This document shows, one piece after another, positions 30,287-38,134 of a stretch of DNA of 41,257 nt. Where the stretch lies: the IMG/VR virus record IMGVR_UViG_3300037843_000337, positions 1 through 41,257 of that record; one strand, 5' to 3'. The notes beneath the pieces were generated by a model. It was not told where the DNA came from, ran no database searches, and was given only the letters and a program-made list of their open reading frames with translations. Each line of letters begins with the position of its first letter. Position 1 is the stretch's first letter. The position numbers and the translations under genes were made by a program. Source of the DNA: a virus.

Positions 30287-30318
30287 CGAGGGAGACCCTC
30301 CAGGCCGCCTCGCTTTTT
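30285..30318 (+). terminator. Rho-independent terminator in the early region
   Basis: AGCGAGG (30285-30291) pairs with CCTCGCT (30308-30314) around a 16-base loop, followed by a run of five T's (30314-30318). It starts inside the stop codon of the 30023-30286 gene and divides the early run in two. Confidence 0.7.
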
Positions 30319-30377
30319 GTAGCTTACATCGATTCAAGCTTCGCTGCACCAAGGCGAATGAGAAAGGGGAGCCGCCG

Positions 30378-30671
30378 ATGGCAATGACGCAAGGATTTTT
30401 CGAGTACGTCGGAGACATCGCTCCGCTCGAAACGCAGGTCCAGTTCATGCGGATCTGCGAGAAGTGCCAGTCGGAACAGATCTTCATCGCCGGCTGGGAA
30501 TGTGACGCCGGCTTAGTGGGCTACTGCATCGGTTGCGGCGATGAGCGGATCGCGCCCTTCACACGCAGCAGCACAGGTTTTGCCACGGACATGAAGGGGG
30601 CAGCGGACGCGGAAGCTGCCTCCGGATTACGACCCGGGGCGAGAGGACGGCGCCGGGAAAAGGAACGGTAA
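30378..30671 (+). CDS. Small zinc-ribbon protein
   Basis: 97 residues from ATG 30378, preceded by GAAAGGGGAG; the frame is open upstream to 30225 but crosses the terminator. FMRICEKCQSEQIFIAGWE and VGYCIGCGDERIAPF form a CxxC...CxxC ribbon. The C-terminus is basic (RGRRREKER). Likely nucleic-acid binding. First gene of the second early transcript. Confidence 0.6.
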   Translation: MAMTQGFFEYVGDIAPLETQVQFMRICEKCQSEQIFIAGWECDAGLVGYCIGCGDERIAPFTRSSTGFATDMKGAADAEAASGLRPGARGRRREKER

Positions 30672-30748
30672 CTACTTCTGACAGGCGCAGGGGATCGCCC
30701 CGCAACTTAAACGCATTCGTGCTCAACGTTTCACCAGAGGACCCTCCA

Positions 30749-30964
30749 ATGAACGCTTTGCTAGATCACGACTTTGAAACCGGCCGTCGTCGTCGCCGGC
30801 TCTCTTTTTCACAAGCACTCAGGTTTCTCCCATTGAGCTGGGGGAAAAAGCGGCGCTTTGAAAAGCGTCGCGCTGCGGCACGAGCAGCGAAGGCGGGAGC
30901 GGTCCCCACACCCGCTCCCGCTGCCATCATGCCATGGACAGCGCAGGGAGTTCGCCGTGTGTGA
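30749..30964 (+). CDS. Small very basic hypothetical protein
   Basis: 71 residues from ATG 30749, with GAGGACC upstream. TGRRRRRLSFSQALRFLPLSWGKKRRFEKRRAAARAAKAG has many Arg and Lys, so it may bind nucleic acid or ribosomes. An in-frame GTG at 30719 is a longer alternative. No family recognised. Confidence 0.5.
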   Translation: MNALLDHDFETGRRRRRLSFSQALRFLPLSWGKKRRFEKRRAAARAAKAGAVPTPAPAAIMPWTAQGVRRV

Positions 30965-30981
30965 GCGGAAGGAGCAATCAA

Positions 30982-31179
30982 ATGTCTGAACACTTCACGC
31001 GCAGCACGATCTCCGCGGCTTTCTGGTGCAGCAAGTGCCAGGGCCACACGCAACACCGCATCGATGACGGCCGCAAAGGGCCGTGCCTCGACTGCATTGC
31101 CAAGCTGGAACGCGAGCACATCGCGAACCCAAAGCCGATCCCGGCGGCACAACGCTCGCTGTGGGGAGAGGTTTTCTGA
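30982..31179 (+). CDS. Small zinc-ribbon protein
   Basis: 65 residues from ATG 30982, good ribosome site (GGAAGGAGCAATCAA). AAFWCSKCQGHTQHRI and KGPCLDCIAKLEREH make a CxxC...CxxC ribbon of about 20 residues between the pairs. The stop overlaps the next start (TGATG), so the two are coupled. Confidence 0.65.
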   Translation: MSEHFTRSTISAAFWCSKCQGHTQHRIDDGRKGPCLDCIAKLEREHIANPKPIPAAQRSLWGEVF

Positions 31180-31376
31180 TGGGCACCTATCCCACGAAGC
31201 CCATCGAACGCGGCGACTATGTGCGTCTCCGCGCCTTACCGGCCGACTGCGAACCGACGCCGATCCTGGTCACCCTGGTGCTCACAAGCGGGATGATTCG
31301 CCTGCTCGATCGCAGCGGGTACTACGCGGCGCATCTGTTCGTGGTGGTCGATCCGCCACAGGAGAAAAGCGCATGA
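31179..31376 (+). CDS. Small SH3-like hypothetical protein
   Basis: 65 residues, start coupled to the previous stop. IERGDYVRLRALP, PILVTLVLTSGMIRLLDRSGYYAAHLFVVVDPP has the alternating strands of a small beta barrel. No cysteine pair, unlike its neighbours. Stop overlaps the next ATG (ATGA). Confidence 0.6.
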   Translation: MGTYPTKPIERGDYVRLRALPADCEPTPILVTLVLTSGMIRLLDRSGYYAAHLFVVVDPPQEKSA

Positions 31377-31576
31377 GCAACCACGAGCAGGAATATTTCG
31401 ACGCGCTGAGACAGATCGCTCGCGAGTTTCATCCCTCCGAATGGTTTGAAGCGAACGCGGGAAAAGCTTACGGAGTTTCGCCGCACGAAGCGCTGGAGAT
31501 GGCTTACGACAACATCCAATTTTGCGCCGCGAGCGCGATTCGAAGAAGGCGACGTCCAAAAAAGGGGGGCGCATGA
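31373..31576 (+). CDS. Small hypothetical protein with basic tail
   Basis: 67 residues, ATGA-coupled at both ends. EYFDALRQIAREFHPSEWFEANAGKAYGVSPHEALEMAYDNIQ is a compact helical core; RRRRRPKKGG at the end is strongly basic. Function unknown. Confidence 0.6.
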   Translation: MSNHEQEYFDALRQIAREFHPSEWFEANAGKAYGVSPHEALEMAYDNIQFCAASAIRRRRRPKKGGA

Positions 31577-31818
31577 AGTGCAAATTCTGCGGCTGCACTG
31601 ACAAGAATCCGTGCGCGATACCTATCTGCGAAGGCCCGAACCTTGAGCCGATGCTCGCCACGGAAAGCAACATTGCGGTCGGCGTGATGGCCTGCGGCTG
31701 GCTGCTCGATGAGCCGGGCAACGCTGTATGCACTGCCCCGGCCTGCGTCGACAAAGCCTACGCCGAAGCCGAGCTCCTGGCTGACCAACTTCACTTTTTC
31801 ATCGGGAGGACCGCATGA
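31573..31818 (+). CDS. Small zinc-binding phage protein
   Basis: 81 residues from ATG 31573 (ATGA overlap). MKCKFCGCTDKNPCAIPICE, then CGWLLDEPGNAVCTAPACVDKAYAE, resembles a short phage family with CxxCG...C near the start and W.....CS.P.C further on. Probably binds one or two zinc ions. Role unknown. Confidence 0.65.
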   Translation: MKCKFCGCTDKNPCAIPICEGPNLEPMLATESNIAVGVMACGWLLDEPGNAVCTAPACVDKAYAEAELLADQLHFFIGRTA

Positions 31819-32123
31819 CCGCTCTAGAAACTGTTTCGAATCTTCGCGCCGAGGGCGCGACCGAGGCCATCGAAATCTTCCTGTTCCTCGCCAACCACGC
31901 GCACGAGCTGCGCACCGCCGACGGCCAGAGGATGAACGACGCCACCGACTTCACCGCGTTCCTGCGCGAATTCGCCGAAGCGCTCGCGCCAGCAAAGCCC
32001 CCGAAGCTTGCTTGTCACGATACCTGCCCACGCTGCGGCCACATTCACCAGGGCGAAGAGGAGTGCGGAATGTTCATGGGCGCGAGCGCGGGATTTTGCC
32101 GTTGCGAAGTGCAGGCCGCGTGA
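31815..32123 (+). CDS. Small zinc-binding hypothetical protein
   Basis: 102 residues, ATGA overlap. A helical N-terminal half (EAIEIFLFLANHAHELR, FTAFLREFAEALA) is followed by CHDTCPRCGHIHQGEEECGMFMG...FCRCE, with six Cys and two His. Likely a zinc knuckle. Unknown function. Confidence 0.6.
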   Translation: MTALETVSNLRAEGATEAIEIFLFLANHAHELRTADGQRMNDATDFTAFLREFAEALAPAKPPKLACHDTCPRCGHIHQGEEECGMFMGASAGFCRCEVQAA

Positions 32124-32138
32124 AGTGAGGAGGTTCGC

Positions 32139-32342
32139 ATGACCGAACTGCTCAAGCTCCGCGAAGAAATGCTGGCGATGGCCGCGGCGCGCCCGCGAAT
32201 GCGCTGCAGCACGCTTTGGCTGCTCGTTGTGCTCGGGATCGCGCTGTGTGGCCATCCCTGGACCGGCGCCTGGTTCGCCCTGCCTTGGCTAGTTCATCGG
32301 CGCTGGGAGATTACTCTCGACAGAGAAAGGCCTGTTCGATGA
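32139..32342 (+). CDS. Small membrane protein
   Basis: 67 residues; ribosome site GAGGAGGTTCGC. A short charged N-terminal helix precedes STLWLLVVLGIALCG and TGAWFALPWLVH, one or two membrane spans, then a charged end. It is the only obvious membrane protein in the zinc-protein run. Its stop overlaps the next ATG. Confidence 0.6.
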   Translation: MTELLKLREEMLAMAAARPRMRCSTLWLLVVLGIALCGHPWTGAWFALPWLVHRRWEITLDRERPVR

Positions 32343-32863
32343 AGCCGCCGTGTGCTAAACATTTTGAATGGACGTTTTCCAGTCGAGTGCGCGAGCGGAA
32401 GTGCTCGAACTGCCCAGTGAGCACGACTGGCTATCTGACGCTCAGCAGCGGAGTGCGTAAGCCGTTGTGTTCTGCCTGTTTTCTCGTTTCTGCGAAGACT
32501 GCGGCTCTGGATGTGGGCCGCAGTTCTAAAATCACAACCGGAGTCCACCAAATGAAAAACCCTATCTATCGCCAGGGAGACGTCCTGATTCGGCGCATCA
32601 AGAGCCTGCCGACGCAAAAGGCTCAAACGCGGCTGACCGGGATCCTTGCCTATGGTGAAGTCACCGGGCATGCCCATCGCCTCGAAGACCTGGCGCGTGC
32701 CGAAGTCCTCGAAGTTGGCAAAGGATTATTCCTTCGCGTGGGCGCTGAAGGAGTCCGCATCGTCCATGAAGAGCACGCTCCAGTGAGCCTGCCGGCTGGA
32801 GATTACGAAATCGAAATTCAGCGCGAGTACACGCCGGCGGAGATCCGCAATGTCGCTGACTGA
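32339..32863 (+). CDS. Zinc-ribbon segment joined to a conserved small protein (companion of the DUF6745-like gene)
   Basis: 174 residues from ATG 32339 (ATGA overlap), or 103 from internal ATG 32552, which has its own GGAG site. The first 70 residues hold CAKH, CSNC and CSAC zinc pairs. From NPIYRQGDVLIRR on, LAYGEVTGHAHRLED, VHEEHAPVSLPAGDYEIEIQREYTPAEIRNVAD matches a widespread small family normally starting near RQGDV and usually next to DUF6745 genes, as here. A hairpin (32498-32524) before the internal ATG suggests the second part may be translated separately. The stop lies inside the next gene. Confidence 0.7.
   Translation: MKPPCAKHFEWTFSSRVRERKCSNCPVSTTGYLTLSSGVRKPLCSACFLVSAKTAALDVGRSSKITTGVHQMKNPIYRQGDVLIRRIKSLPTQKAQTRLTGILAYGEVTGHAHRLEDLARAEVLEVGKGLFLRVGAEGVRIVHEEHAPVSLPAGDYEIEIQREYTPAEIRNVAD
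32498..32524 (+). promoter_or_regulatory. Hairpin before an internal start
   Basis: ACTGCGGC (32498-32505) pairs perfectly with GCCGCAGT (32517-32524), loop of 11. It lies inside the open frame, 27 bases before ATG 32552 and its GGAG site, as if it marked a gene boundary there. Confidence 0.4.
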
Positions 32864-34127
32864 GGTCACGCTCCTCGATCAGTTCACCGAGGCCTGCAAT
32901 TATCCAGGGATCATCGACCCGGACGGAGTGGAGCGGGCACTGCGAAAATATGTTTCAGCGCTCGGCGTAGATCGCAAGATCGAACAGCTTAAAGAGGGAT
33001 GGAGCATCTACGATCACCCCTCGCTTTTGAAAACCATATCGGAGATCGTTGATCGTGTCGCACGCGCCGCACTCGACGCACTCGACGCACGCGCCGCACG
33101 CGACGCACTCGACGCACTCGACGCACGCGACGCACTCGACGCACGCGCCGCACGCGACGCACTCGACGCACTCGCCCCACGCGCCGCACGCGCCGCACGC
33201 GACGCACTCGCCGCACTCGCCGCACGCGACGCACTCGCCGCACTCGACGCACGCGACGCACGCGACGCACGCGACGCACTCGACGCACGCGCCGCACTCG
33301 CCGCACTCGACGCACTCGACGCACGCGACGCACGCGCCGCACTCGACGCACTCGACGCACTCGACGCACGCGACGCACGCGAAATAAATTCGCGAATCGC
33401 CTCCGCTTCGCTGCAGCGATTCGCGTCCTGGTGCATACAGTGCGGCGGGTGGTATTCGTGGAGCTTCGAACTTTCCTGGGTGGCGACAACGTTCCTCGGA
33501 GCGCTCCAACTCAAGCTGCCAGCGGTGCAGGCCTGGGCCAAGCCGATTTTTGAAGCGTTTCTGTCTGGCGGATGGCTTCTCTACTGGACGGAGGACACCC
33601 TGTACTGGGCCGCGAAGCCAGAGGTTCATAGAGAACCGTCGAGTCAGGGCGGACGTCGACTTCACAACGATTCCGGGCCGGCGATCCGCTCCGACGTGGA
33701 AAACCTCTATTACTGGCATGGCGTGATGGTGCCAGCGTTCGCTGTGACCAGGCCCGACTGGATCACGCTTCAGCACATTTCCGAAGAAGAAAATGCGGAG
33801 CTGCGAAGGATCTTCATCGAGCGCTACGGCCCCAGCCGCTACCTGGTCGACAGCGGCGCTCGGAAAGTGGCGGAGGATGAATTCGGAGAGCTTTATCGCG
33901 CAGAGATCCCCGGCGACGAACCGCTAGTGATGGTGAAGGTTCTCAACTCAACTCCGGAGCCCGATGGAACTCAGAAGCCTTATTTCCTGCGCGTTCATCC
34001 CGAGCTGCGTCTTCTCCTGAAAGATAGCCTTGGAGACCCGCAGCCGGCCAGCCCCCTCAATGCGATCGCTTCGACGTTCGGCATGACGGGCCAACAATAC
34101 CTGCGCTCGCTCGTTGCCCAGACTTAG
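32850..34127 (+). CDS. DUF6745-like protein with a 107-residue (D/A)A(L/R) repeat
   Basis: 425 residues; start overlaps the previous gene by 14 bases. Residues 1-69 are helical. Residues 71-177 are about 36 units of the tripeptide D/A-A-L/R. After that come a Trp-rich part (CGGWYSWSFELSW, GGWLLYWTEDTLYW) and conserved DUF6745 marks: RRLHNDSGPAIRS, YYWHGVMVP, ISEEENAELRRIFIERYG, VLNSTPEPDGTQKPYFLRVHP. No activity is known to me for this family. The repeat probably forms a long helix or solenoid and can change length in 9-base steps without breaking the frame. Confidence 0.8.
   Translation: MSLTEVTLLDQFTEACNYPGIIDPDGVERALRKYVSALGVDRKIEQLKEGWSIYDHPSLLKTISEIVDRVARAALDALDARAARDALDALDARDALDARAARDALDALAPRAARAARDALAALAARDALAALDARDARDARDALDARAALAALDALDARDARAALDALDALDARDAREINSRIASASLQRFASWCIQCGGWYSWSFELSWVATTFLGALQLKLPAVQAWAKPIFEAFLSGGWLLYWTEDTLYWAAKPEVHREPSSQGGRRLHNDSGPAIRSDVENLYYWHGVMVPAFAVTRPDWITLQHISEEENAELRRIFIERYGPSRYLVDSGARKVAEDEFGELYRAEIPGDEPLVMVKVLNSTPEPDGTQKPYFLRVHPELRLLLKDSLGDPQPASPLNAIASTFGMTGQQYLRSLVAQT
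33060..33380 (+). repeat. 321-base minisatellite of 9-base units
   Basis: About 36 units of G(A/C)C GCA C(T/G)C, so each unit varies at only two bases, giving D or A at position 1 and L or R at position 3. GCA (Ala) is fixed in the middle, except one CCA. Order of variants is irregular, as expected from slippage and unequal exchange. The low complexity opens long false frames on the other strand. Confidence 0.95.
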
Positions 34128-34250
34128 AGGCGTCCGCTGAGCGGTCCCGGCACCTTCGTAATGTGCACTTTTCTTCCCGAAACCGAATAATCCTGTTGCG
34201 GGCTGCGCAGGTACCCTCCAAAGCCCGATCGCATCGCGCTGCGTCACAGC

Positions 34251-34598
34251 GTGTCCCTAAACCTTCGTGTGTCTCAAAACACTGGCGTTATAGCTTTCTA
34301 CGAATCTCCCGCGTCTCGGCCCACGACCTTCATCCCCCGTGATGACGCCGACTTTCTCGTCCAGCGCTTAGTCGCTGAGCGGGTGAGCCGGCGCGTCATT
34401 CGTCTGCTTGCTCCGGACTCAGTCTTCTCCGCCGCAAAGTCCTTCCCGCAACCAAACCCCACTGAAGAAATAAATCTGGACATGCCGCCGGAGCTTCCTG
34501 GGCTGCTCTTCGTGCTGCCACGCGAAAAAGCCGTCACGTGGCTGCTGGTGCGCGAGAGAGCGGCGATTGCGCTGGCGGCGGAATACCGGTGGGCATGA
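34251..34598 (+). CDS. Hypothetical protein
   Basis: 115 residues from GTG 34251, 123 bases after the DUF6745-like gene. LRVSQNTGVIAFYESPASRPTTF, FLVQRLVAERVSRRVIRLL and PGLLFVLPREKAVTWLLVRERAAIAL show mixed alpha/beta character. The ribosome site is poor. No family recognised. The gap before it holds nothing I can identify. Confidence 0.5.
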   Translation: MSLNLRVSQNTGVIAFYESPASRPTTFIPRDDADFLVQRLVAERVSRRVIRLLAPDSVFSAAKSFPQPNPTEEINLDMPPELPGLLFVLPREKAVTWLLVRERAAIALAAEYRWA

Positions 34599-34880
34599 GT
34601 GCGGTCGAGCACGCTGGCCGAGATCTCCGCGGCCGTCGAAGTGGCGCTGATTCGCAATTCGCCTGGCGGCCGCGATCTATCGGACGAGCTCGTACTGCTG
34701 CTCGTTCTGTTGGTTTTCGACGGTTACATGTTGTTTCCGACCGCTGAGGAAAGGAAAGCTCGCGAACCTGTCGAGCCTTCGCTTCCGTGCCCAACGGCAA
34801 GCCGGGCAGTCGCGAGCGGGATCGAATCCGGCGCCGGCCGGCTGATCGCAGCGATGGGCAAAAGGTCCGAGCATATGTAG
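34599..34880 (+). CDS. Small hypothetical protein with one hydrophobic segment
   Basis: 93 residues from GTG 34599, directly after the previous stop (TGAGTG). ELVLLLVLLVFDGYMLF could be a membrane span or a buried helix. The rest is charged. A different frame from ATG 34595 is shorter and less regular. Confidence is limited. Confidence 0.45.
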   Translation: MRSSTLAEISAAVEVALIRNSPGGRDLSDELVLLLVLLVFDGYMLFPTAEERKAREPVEPSLPCPTASRAVASGIESGAGRLIAAMGKRSEHM

Positions 34881-34922
34881 TGCCAGAATGCCTCAATTCA
34901 CGCTGGCTTCAGAGTTACAGAC

Positions 34923-35213
34923 GTGCACCGACTTCCGAGTGAAATGAAGAGCGACGAGTACTACGTGGAACGCGAAGACGTCCGCTACGACTACCGGCAC
35001 CGCACCCACGAGCAACTGGTGCACGACGTCAACGTGGCGCACGACTTCACGCGCAAACTTGTGCGCGAGAAGGACCTCCTCAGCGATCATCTGCGCCTGG
35101 CTCGGATCGAGATCAAGGTGTTGACGGCCGTCGCCACGATCGAGACGGCCGCGATCGGAATTCTGATCAAGGTTGTCCTGGCGTTTGTCCTGGCGCACGT
35201 GGCGGTGAAGTGA
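34923..35213 (+). CDS. Small C-terminally anchored membrane protein
   Basis: 96 residues from GTG 34923, or 89 from ATG 34944. The N-terminal part is charged and helical (DEYYVEREDVRYDYRHRTHEQLVHDVNVAHDF). The C-terminus is a span (AAIGILIKVVLAFVLAHVAV). It lies just before the HNH gene and is coupled to it (TGATG). Unknown function. Confidence 0.55.
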   Translation: MHRLPSEMKSDEYYVEREDVRYDYRHRTHEQLVHDVNVAHDFTRKLVREKDLLSDHLRLARIEIKVLTAVATIETAAIGILIKVVLAFVLAHVAVK

Positions 35214-35563
35214 TGCCTCAGCGCGCGCCGCGGGCGATCCCACAAGGCGGATCCCGGCACTCCGATCGCGATCGACTTCGAGAACGCCGCGCGACTGGAC
35301 TCGGCCGACTCTACGACTCGGCACAATGGCGAAAGCGAACAGTGCGGCGCGTCCTAGCGCGCGATCCGCTTTGCAAGATCGCAAAGCTCTGCGACGGCCG
35401 CGGGCCCAGCACAGATGTCGATCACATCGTTTCCGCAGAGCTTTACGTCGCCCAGCATGGCGGAGATGAACGATTCTTTTTCGACGAGCCCAACCTCCAG
35501 GGGGCCTGCCATGCTGATCACACCGCGAAGACGTCCCGAGAGCGCGATGCCGGCAGGGGGTAG
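35213..35563 (+). CDS. HNH endonuclease of the packaging module
   Basis: 116 residues from ATG 35213 (overlaps the previous stop). LYDSAQWRKRTVRRVLARDPLCKIAKLC, STDVDHIVSAEL and EPNLQGACHADHTAKTSRE give the HNH motif: D-H, then N, then H. It lies next to the terminase genes, as in HK97-type phages, where the HNH protein works with terminase in cutting DNA at cos sites. This suggests cos-type packaging with cohesive ends, which would also give a circular assembly. Confidence 0.85.
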   Translation: MPQRAPRAIPQGGSRHSDRDRLRERRATGLGRLYDSAQWRKRTVRRVLARDPLCKIAKLCDGRGPSTDVDHIVSAELYVAQHGGDERFFFDEPNLQGACHADHTAKTSRERDAGRG

Positions 35564-35649
35564 GGAGGTCGGATCTCAAATCGCGAAGCGCCGGCGACCG
35601 GTTTGCAACTCCACACACACCGCCGCAGCAAAAGATTTTTCGATGAAAA

Positions 35650-36168
35650 ATGGGTGGTAAAGGATCTGGCGGTCGAAATCGAAAGCCCACGGCGCTGAAG
35701 ACGGTCCGTGGCAATCCCGGAAAGCGGAAGATCAACAAGCGCGAGCCGAAGCCGCTGATCGGCGCGCCCGCAATGCCAGAGCATCTCTCGAAACTGGCAA
35801 AGCATGCCTGGCGCCGCCTGGTTCCGATCCTGCTCTCGATGAAAGTTCTGACGATCGCAGACGGCGACGCGCTCGCCGGCTATTGCACCTCGATCGAGCA
35901 ATGGATCCTCGCCAGCGCCGCGATCAGTAAGTACGGGATCCTGATCGCCGAGCTCGACGCGTTCACCGGCCCCGGCAGCGTAAAGCCCAATCCCGCGGTC
36001 CGCGTGCGATCCGACGCACTCCGCCACATGCGCAGCTTTGAAAACGAATTCGGCCTCACTCCGGCCTCGCGCTCCAAACTACAAATTCATGCCGACAGCG
36101 ACACGCCCGACGCGTTCGAAGATTTCCTCGACGACGAACCGACGCAGCCAGCCCGCAAGCCGAACTAA
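35650..36168 (+). CDS. terS: Terminase small subunit, P27 family
   Basis: 172 residues. The basic Gly-rich start (GGKGSGGRNRKPTALKTVRGNPGKRKINKREP) and then MPEHLSKLAKHAWRRLVPILLSMKVLTIADGDALAGYC...WILASAAISKYGIL are typical of P27-type small terminases. It recognises the packaging site and loads the large subunit. The ribosome site is weak. It is followed four bases later by the large subunit start. Confidence 0.9.
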   Translation: MGGKGSGGRNRKPTALKTVRGNPGKRKINKREPKPLIGAPAMPEHLSKLAKHAWRRLVPILLSMKVLTIADGDALAGYCTSIEQWILASAAISKYGILIAELDAFTGPGSVKPNPAVRVRSDALRHMRSFENEFGLTPASRSKLQIHADSDTPDAFEDFLDDEPTQPARKPN

Positions 36169-36172
36169 ACGC

Positions 36173-37870
36173 GTGCACTCCACGCGTGAGGTTCCAGCCT
36201 GGGACCGCTACGTCCAGGGAGTGCTCGCCGGCGACATTCCGGCCAACGCATTGATCAAGCGCGCCTGCCAGCGCCATCTCACCGATCTCGAACTGGGACC
36301 GGCCCGCGGGATCTACTTCGACGTCGACGCGGCCGCGCGCAGCAATAAGTTCTTCAGCTTCCTGCATCACTCGAAGGGCGAGTGGGCAAACCAGCCCTTC
36401 GACCTGGAGCCCTGGCAGTCCTTCATCGATGCCATGCTTTTCGGCTGGAAGCGCTCCGGAGGCGCGCGCCGCTTCCGCCAGGGCTACATCGCGGTCCCGC
36501 GCAAAAATGGCAAAACGACGCTGCTCTCGGGCGAAGGCCTGAAGCTCCTCGTCGCCGACAAAGAACCGGGCGCTGAGGTCTATACCATCGCGTCGACCAG
36601 AGACCAGGCGAAGCTGATCTTCGACGAAGCCGTGCAGATGCGCAACGCCTCGGCGCCTCTCACTCAGCGTGTTGGCCTGGTCAAGAACAATCTCCACGTG
36701 CTGAGCAGCAATTCCCGCTTCATGCCGCTCTCGGCCGACGATGAGACTCACCACGGCCTCAACGCTTCCGCGGGCCTCGCCGACGAGCTCCACGTCCATC
36801 CCAGCCGTGACCTGTGGGACGTCATCGCGACTTCGCAGGCCGCGCGGCGCCAGCCGCTGATGCTCGGCATCACCACGCACGGCTGGGACCGCAACTCCTT
36901 CTGCTACTCCCAATACGAGTACGCCAGGAAGATCCTCGAGGGGATCCTGCAGGACGACACTTTCTTCGCCTTCGTCGCCATGCTCGACGACGGCGCCGAC
37001 TGGGAAGACGAGCGTGAGTGGGCGAAGTGCAATCCGAATTTTGCTAAGTCGGTGAAGGTCGAATATCTGCGCGAGCAGGCGCAGCGTGCGAAGAACGATC
37101 CAACCGCGCTGAACGCTTTCCTGCGTCTTCACCTGAACGTCTGGACCCAGCAGGATGAGCGCGCGATTCTTCCCCACAAGTGGGCAGAGTGCAGCGGCGC
37201 CGCGGCTGATGCCGTCGAAACCCGCGCCCGCTGGATGCAAGAGCTGAAGGGAAAGACCTGCTTCGGCGCGCTCGATCTCTCCAGCAAGCTCGATCTCTCA
37301 GCCGACGTGTTGTTTTTTCCGAAGCAGGCCGGCCTTCCGAAGGCGCGAGTGCTGCCGTTTTTCTTTGTCCCTGACGCGGCGATGGTCGAGCGCTCGAAAC
37401 GCGATCGCGTTCCCTACGACCTTTGGGTGCGACTTGGTTTCATGGTCGCAACTCCTGGCAACGTGATCGACTACGACTTCATTCGTGCCGAGCATTGCAA
37501 GCTGGCGCGGGAATTCCGGATCCAGAAAACTGCCTTTGATCCCTGGAACGCTACGCAGATCGTAACGCAGCTGCAGGGGGACGGCCTCGCGATGATCGAG
37601 CACCAGCAGGGCTACCGGTCGATGACTGATCCGACGAAGGAACTGCTGAAAATGATCGCCGCGGCCGAGTTCGAGCACGGCAATAACCCCGTGCTCACCT
37701 GGATGGCCGACAACCTGGTCATGTCGCAGGATCCCGCGGGCAATCTAAAGCCCGACAAGTCCCGAGCTCGCGAGCGCATCGATGGCATGGTCGCGATGAT
37801 CATGGCGATCGCCTGCGCCACCGCGAACCCGATCGTTGAACGCAACCGCCCGATGGTCACAGTCTTATGA
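36173..37870 (+). CDS. terL: Terminase large subunit
   Basis: 565 residues from GTG 36173; the frame is open upstream to 36038 but there overlaps the small subunit and looks unlike protein. Walker A is VPRKNGKTT (about 108-116) with the Lys and Thr residues, Walker B is AGLADELH (about 199-206). The nuclease half has ALDLSSKLDLSAD (Asp near 368), IDYDFIRAEH, FDPWNATQIVTQL and an end segment RERIDGMVAMIMA. It drives ATP-powered packaging and cuts DNA. Type: HK97-like Terminase_1. Confidence 0.93.
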   Translation: MHSTREVPAWDRYVQGVLAGDIPANALIKRACQRHLTDLELGPARGIYFDVDAAARSNKFFSFLHHSKGEWANQPFDLEPWQSFIDAMLFGWKRSGGARRFRQGYIAVPRKNGKTTLLSGEGLKLLVADKEPGAEVYTIASTRDQAKLIFDEAVQMRNASAPLTQRVGLVKNNLHVLSSNSRFMPLSADDETHHGLNASAGLADELHVHPSRDLWDVIATSQAARRQPLMLGITTHGWDRNSFCYSQYEYARKILEGILQDDTFFAFVAMLDDGADWEDEREWAKCNPNFAKSVKVEYLREQAQRAKNDPTALNAFLRLHLNVWTQQDERAILPHKWAECSGAAADAVETRARWMQELKGKTCFGALDLSSKLDLSADVLFFPKQAGLPKARVLPFFFVPDAAMVERSKRDRVPYDLWVRLGFMVATPGNVIDYDFIRAEHCKLAREFRIQKTAFDPWNATQIVTQLQGDGLAMIEHQQGYRSMTDPTKELLKMIAAAEFEHGNNPVLTWMADNLVMSQDPAGNLKPDKSRARERIDGMVAMIMAIACATANPIVERNRPMVTVL

Positions 37871-38127
37871 GCCAGCTCGCCGAAGTGCCACAGCGGCCGT
37901 CGAAGCCGGAAGAGATCCTCGCCGCGCGCCGGCGGCATGAAACGAAGTCTGACGGGCTCTACGTCGCAGGCGCGGTTCTCGTTGTTCTCGGTATCGCAAC
38001 CATGCGCGGAGGCGGTATTGCCCTCGCCGCGATCGCCGCGGGCGTGTTCTGTTTGGTCCTTCCGCTCACCGAGATCCTGATGAGCTTCATCCGCGGCATG
38101 CGATCGTCCGCAGCCAAGAGTCGATAA
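37867..38127 (+). CDS. Small two-span membrane protein between terminase and portal
   Basis: 86 residues; ATG overlaps the terminase stop (ATGA). The N-terminal 27 residues are charged. Then come two spans: GLYVAGAVLVVLGIATM and IALAAIAAGVFCLVLPLTEILM, ending with a basic tail. The place is fixed by coupling, but its role is unknown. It could tether packaging to the membrane or be an accessory. Confidence 0.65.
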   Translation: MSQLAEVPQRPSKPEEILAARRRHETKSDGLYVAGAVLVVLGIATMRGGGIALAAIAAGVFCLVLPLTEILMSFIRGMRSSAAKSR

Positions 38128-38134
38128 AAACAAG

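Noticed and set aside
33060-33380. Repeat array that could be taken for a CRISPR
   Set aside because: Units are nine bases and contiguous, with no spacers of unique sequence, and there are no cas genes. It is an in-frame coding minisatellite.
32955-33776. Long reverse-strand open frame of 273 codons with Cys-rich repeats (CVECVECVAC)
   Set aside because: It is the complement of the 9-base repeat, which lacks stop codons in several frames. The forward frame has flanking conserved DUF6745 motifs, so the reverse frame is a shadow.
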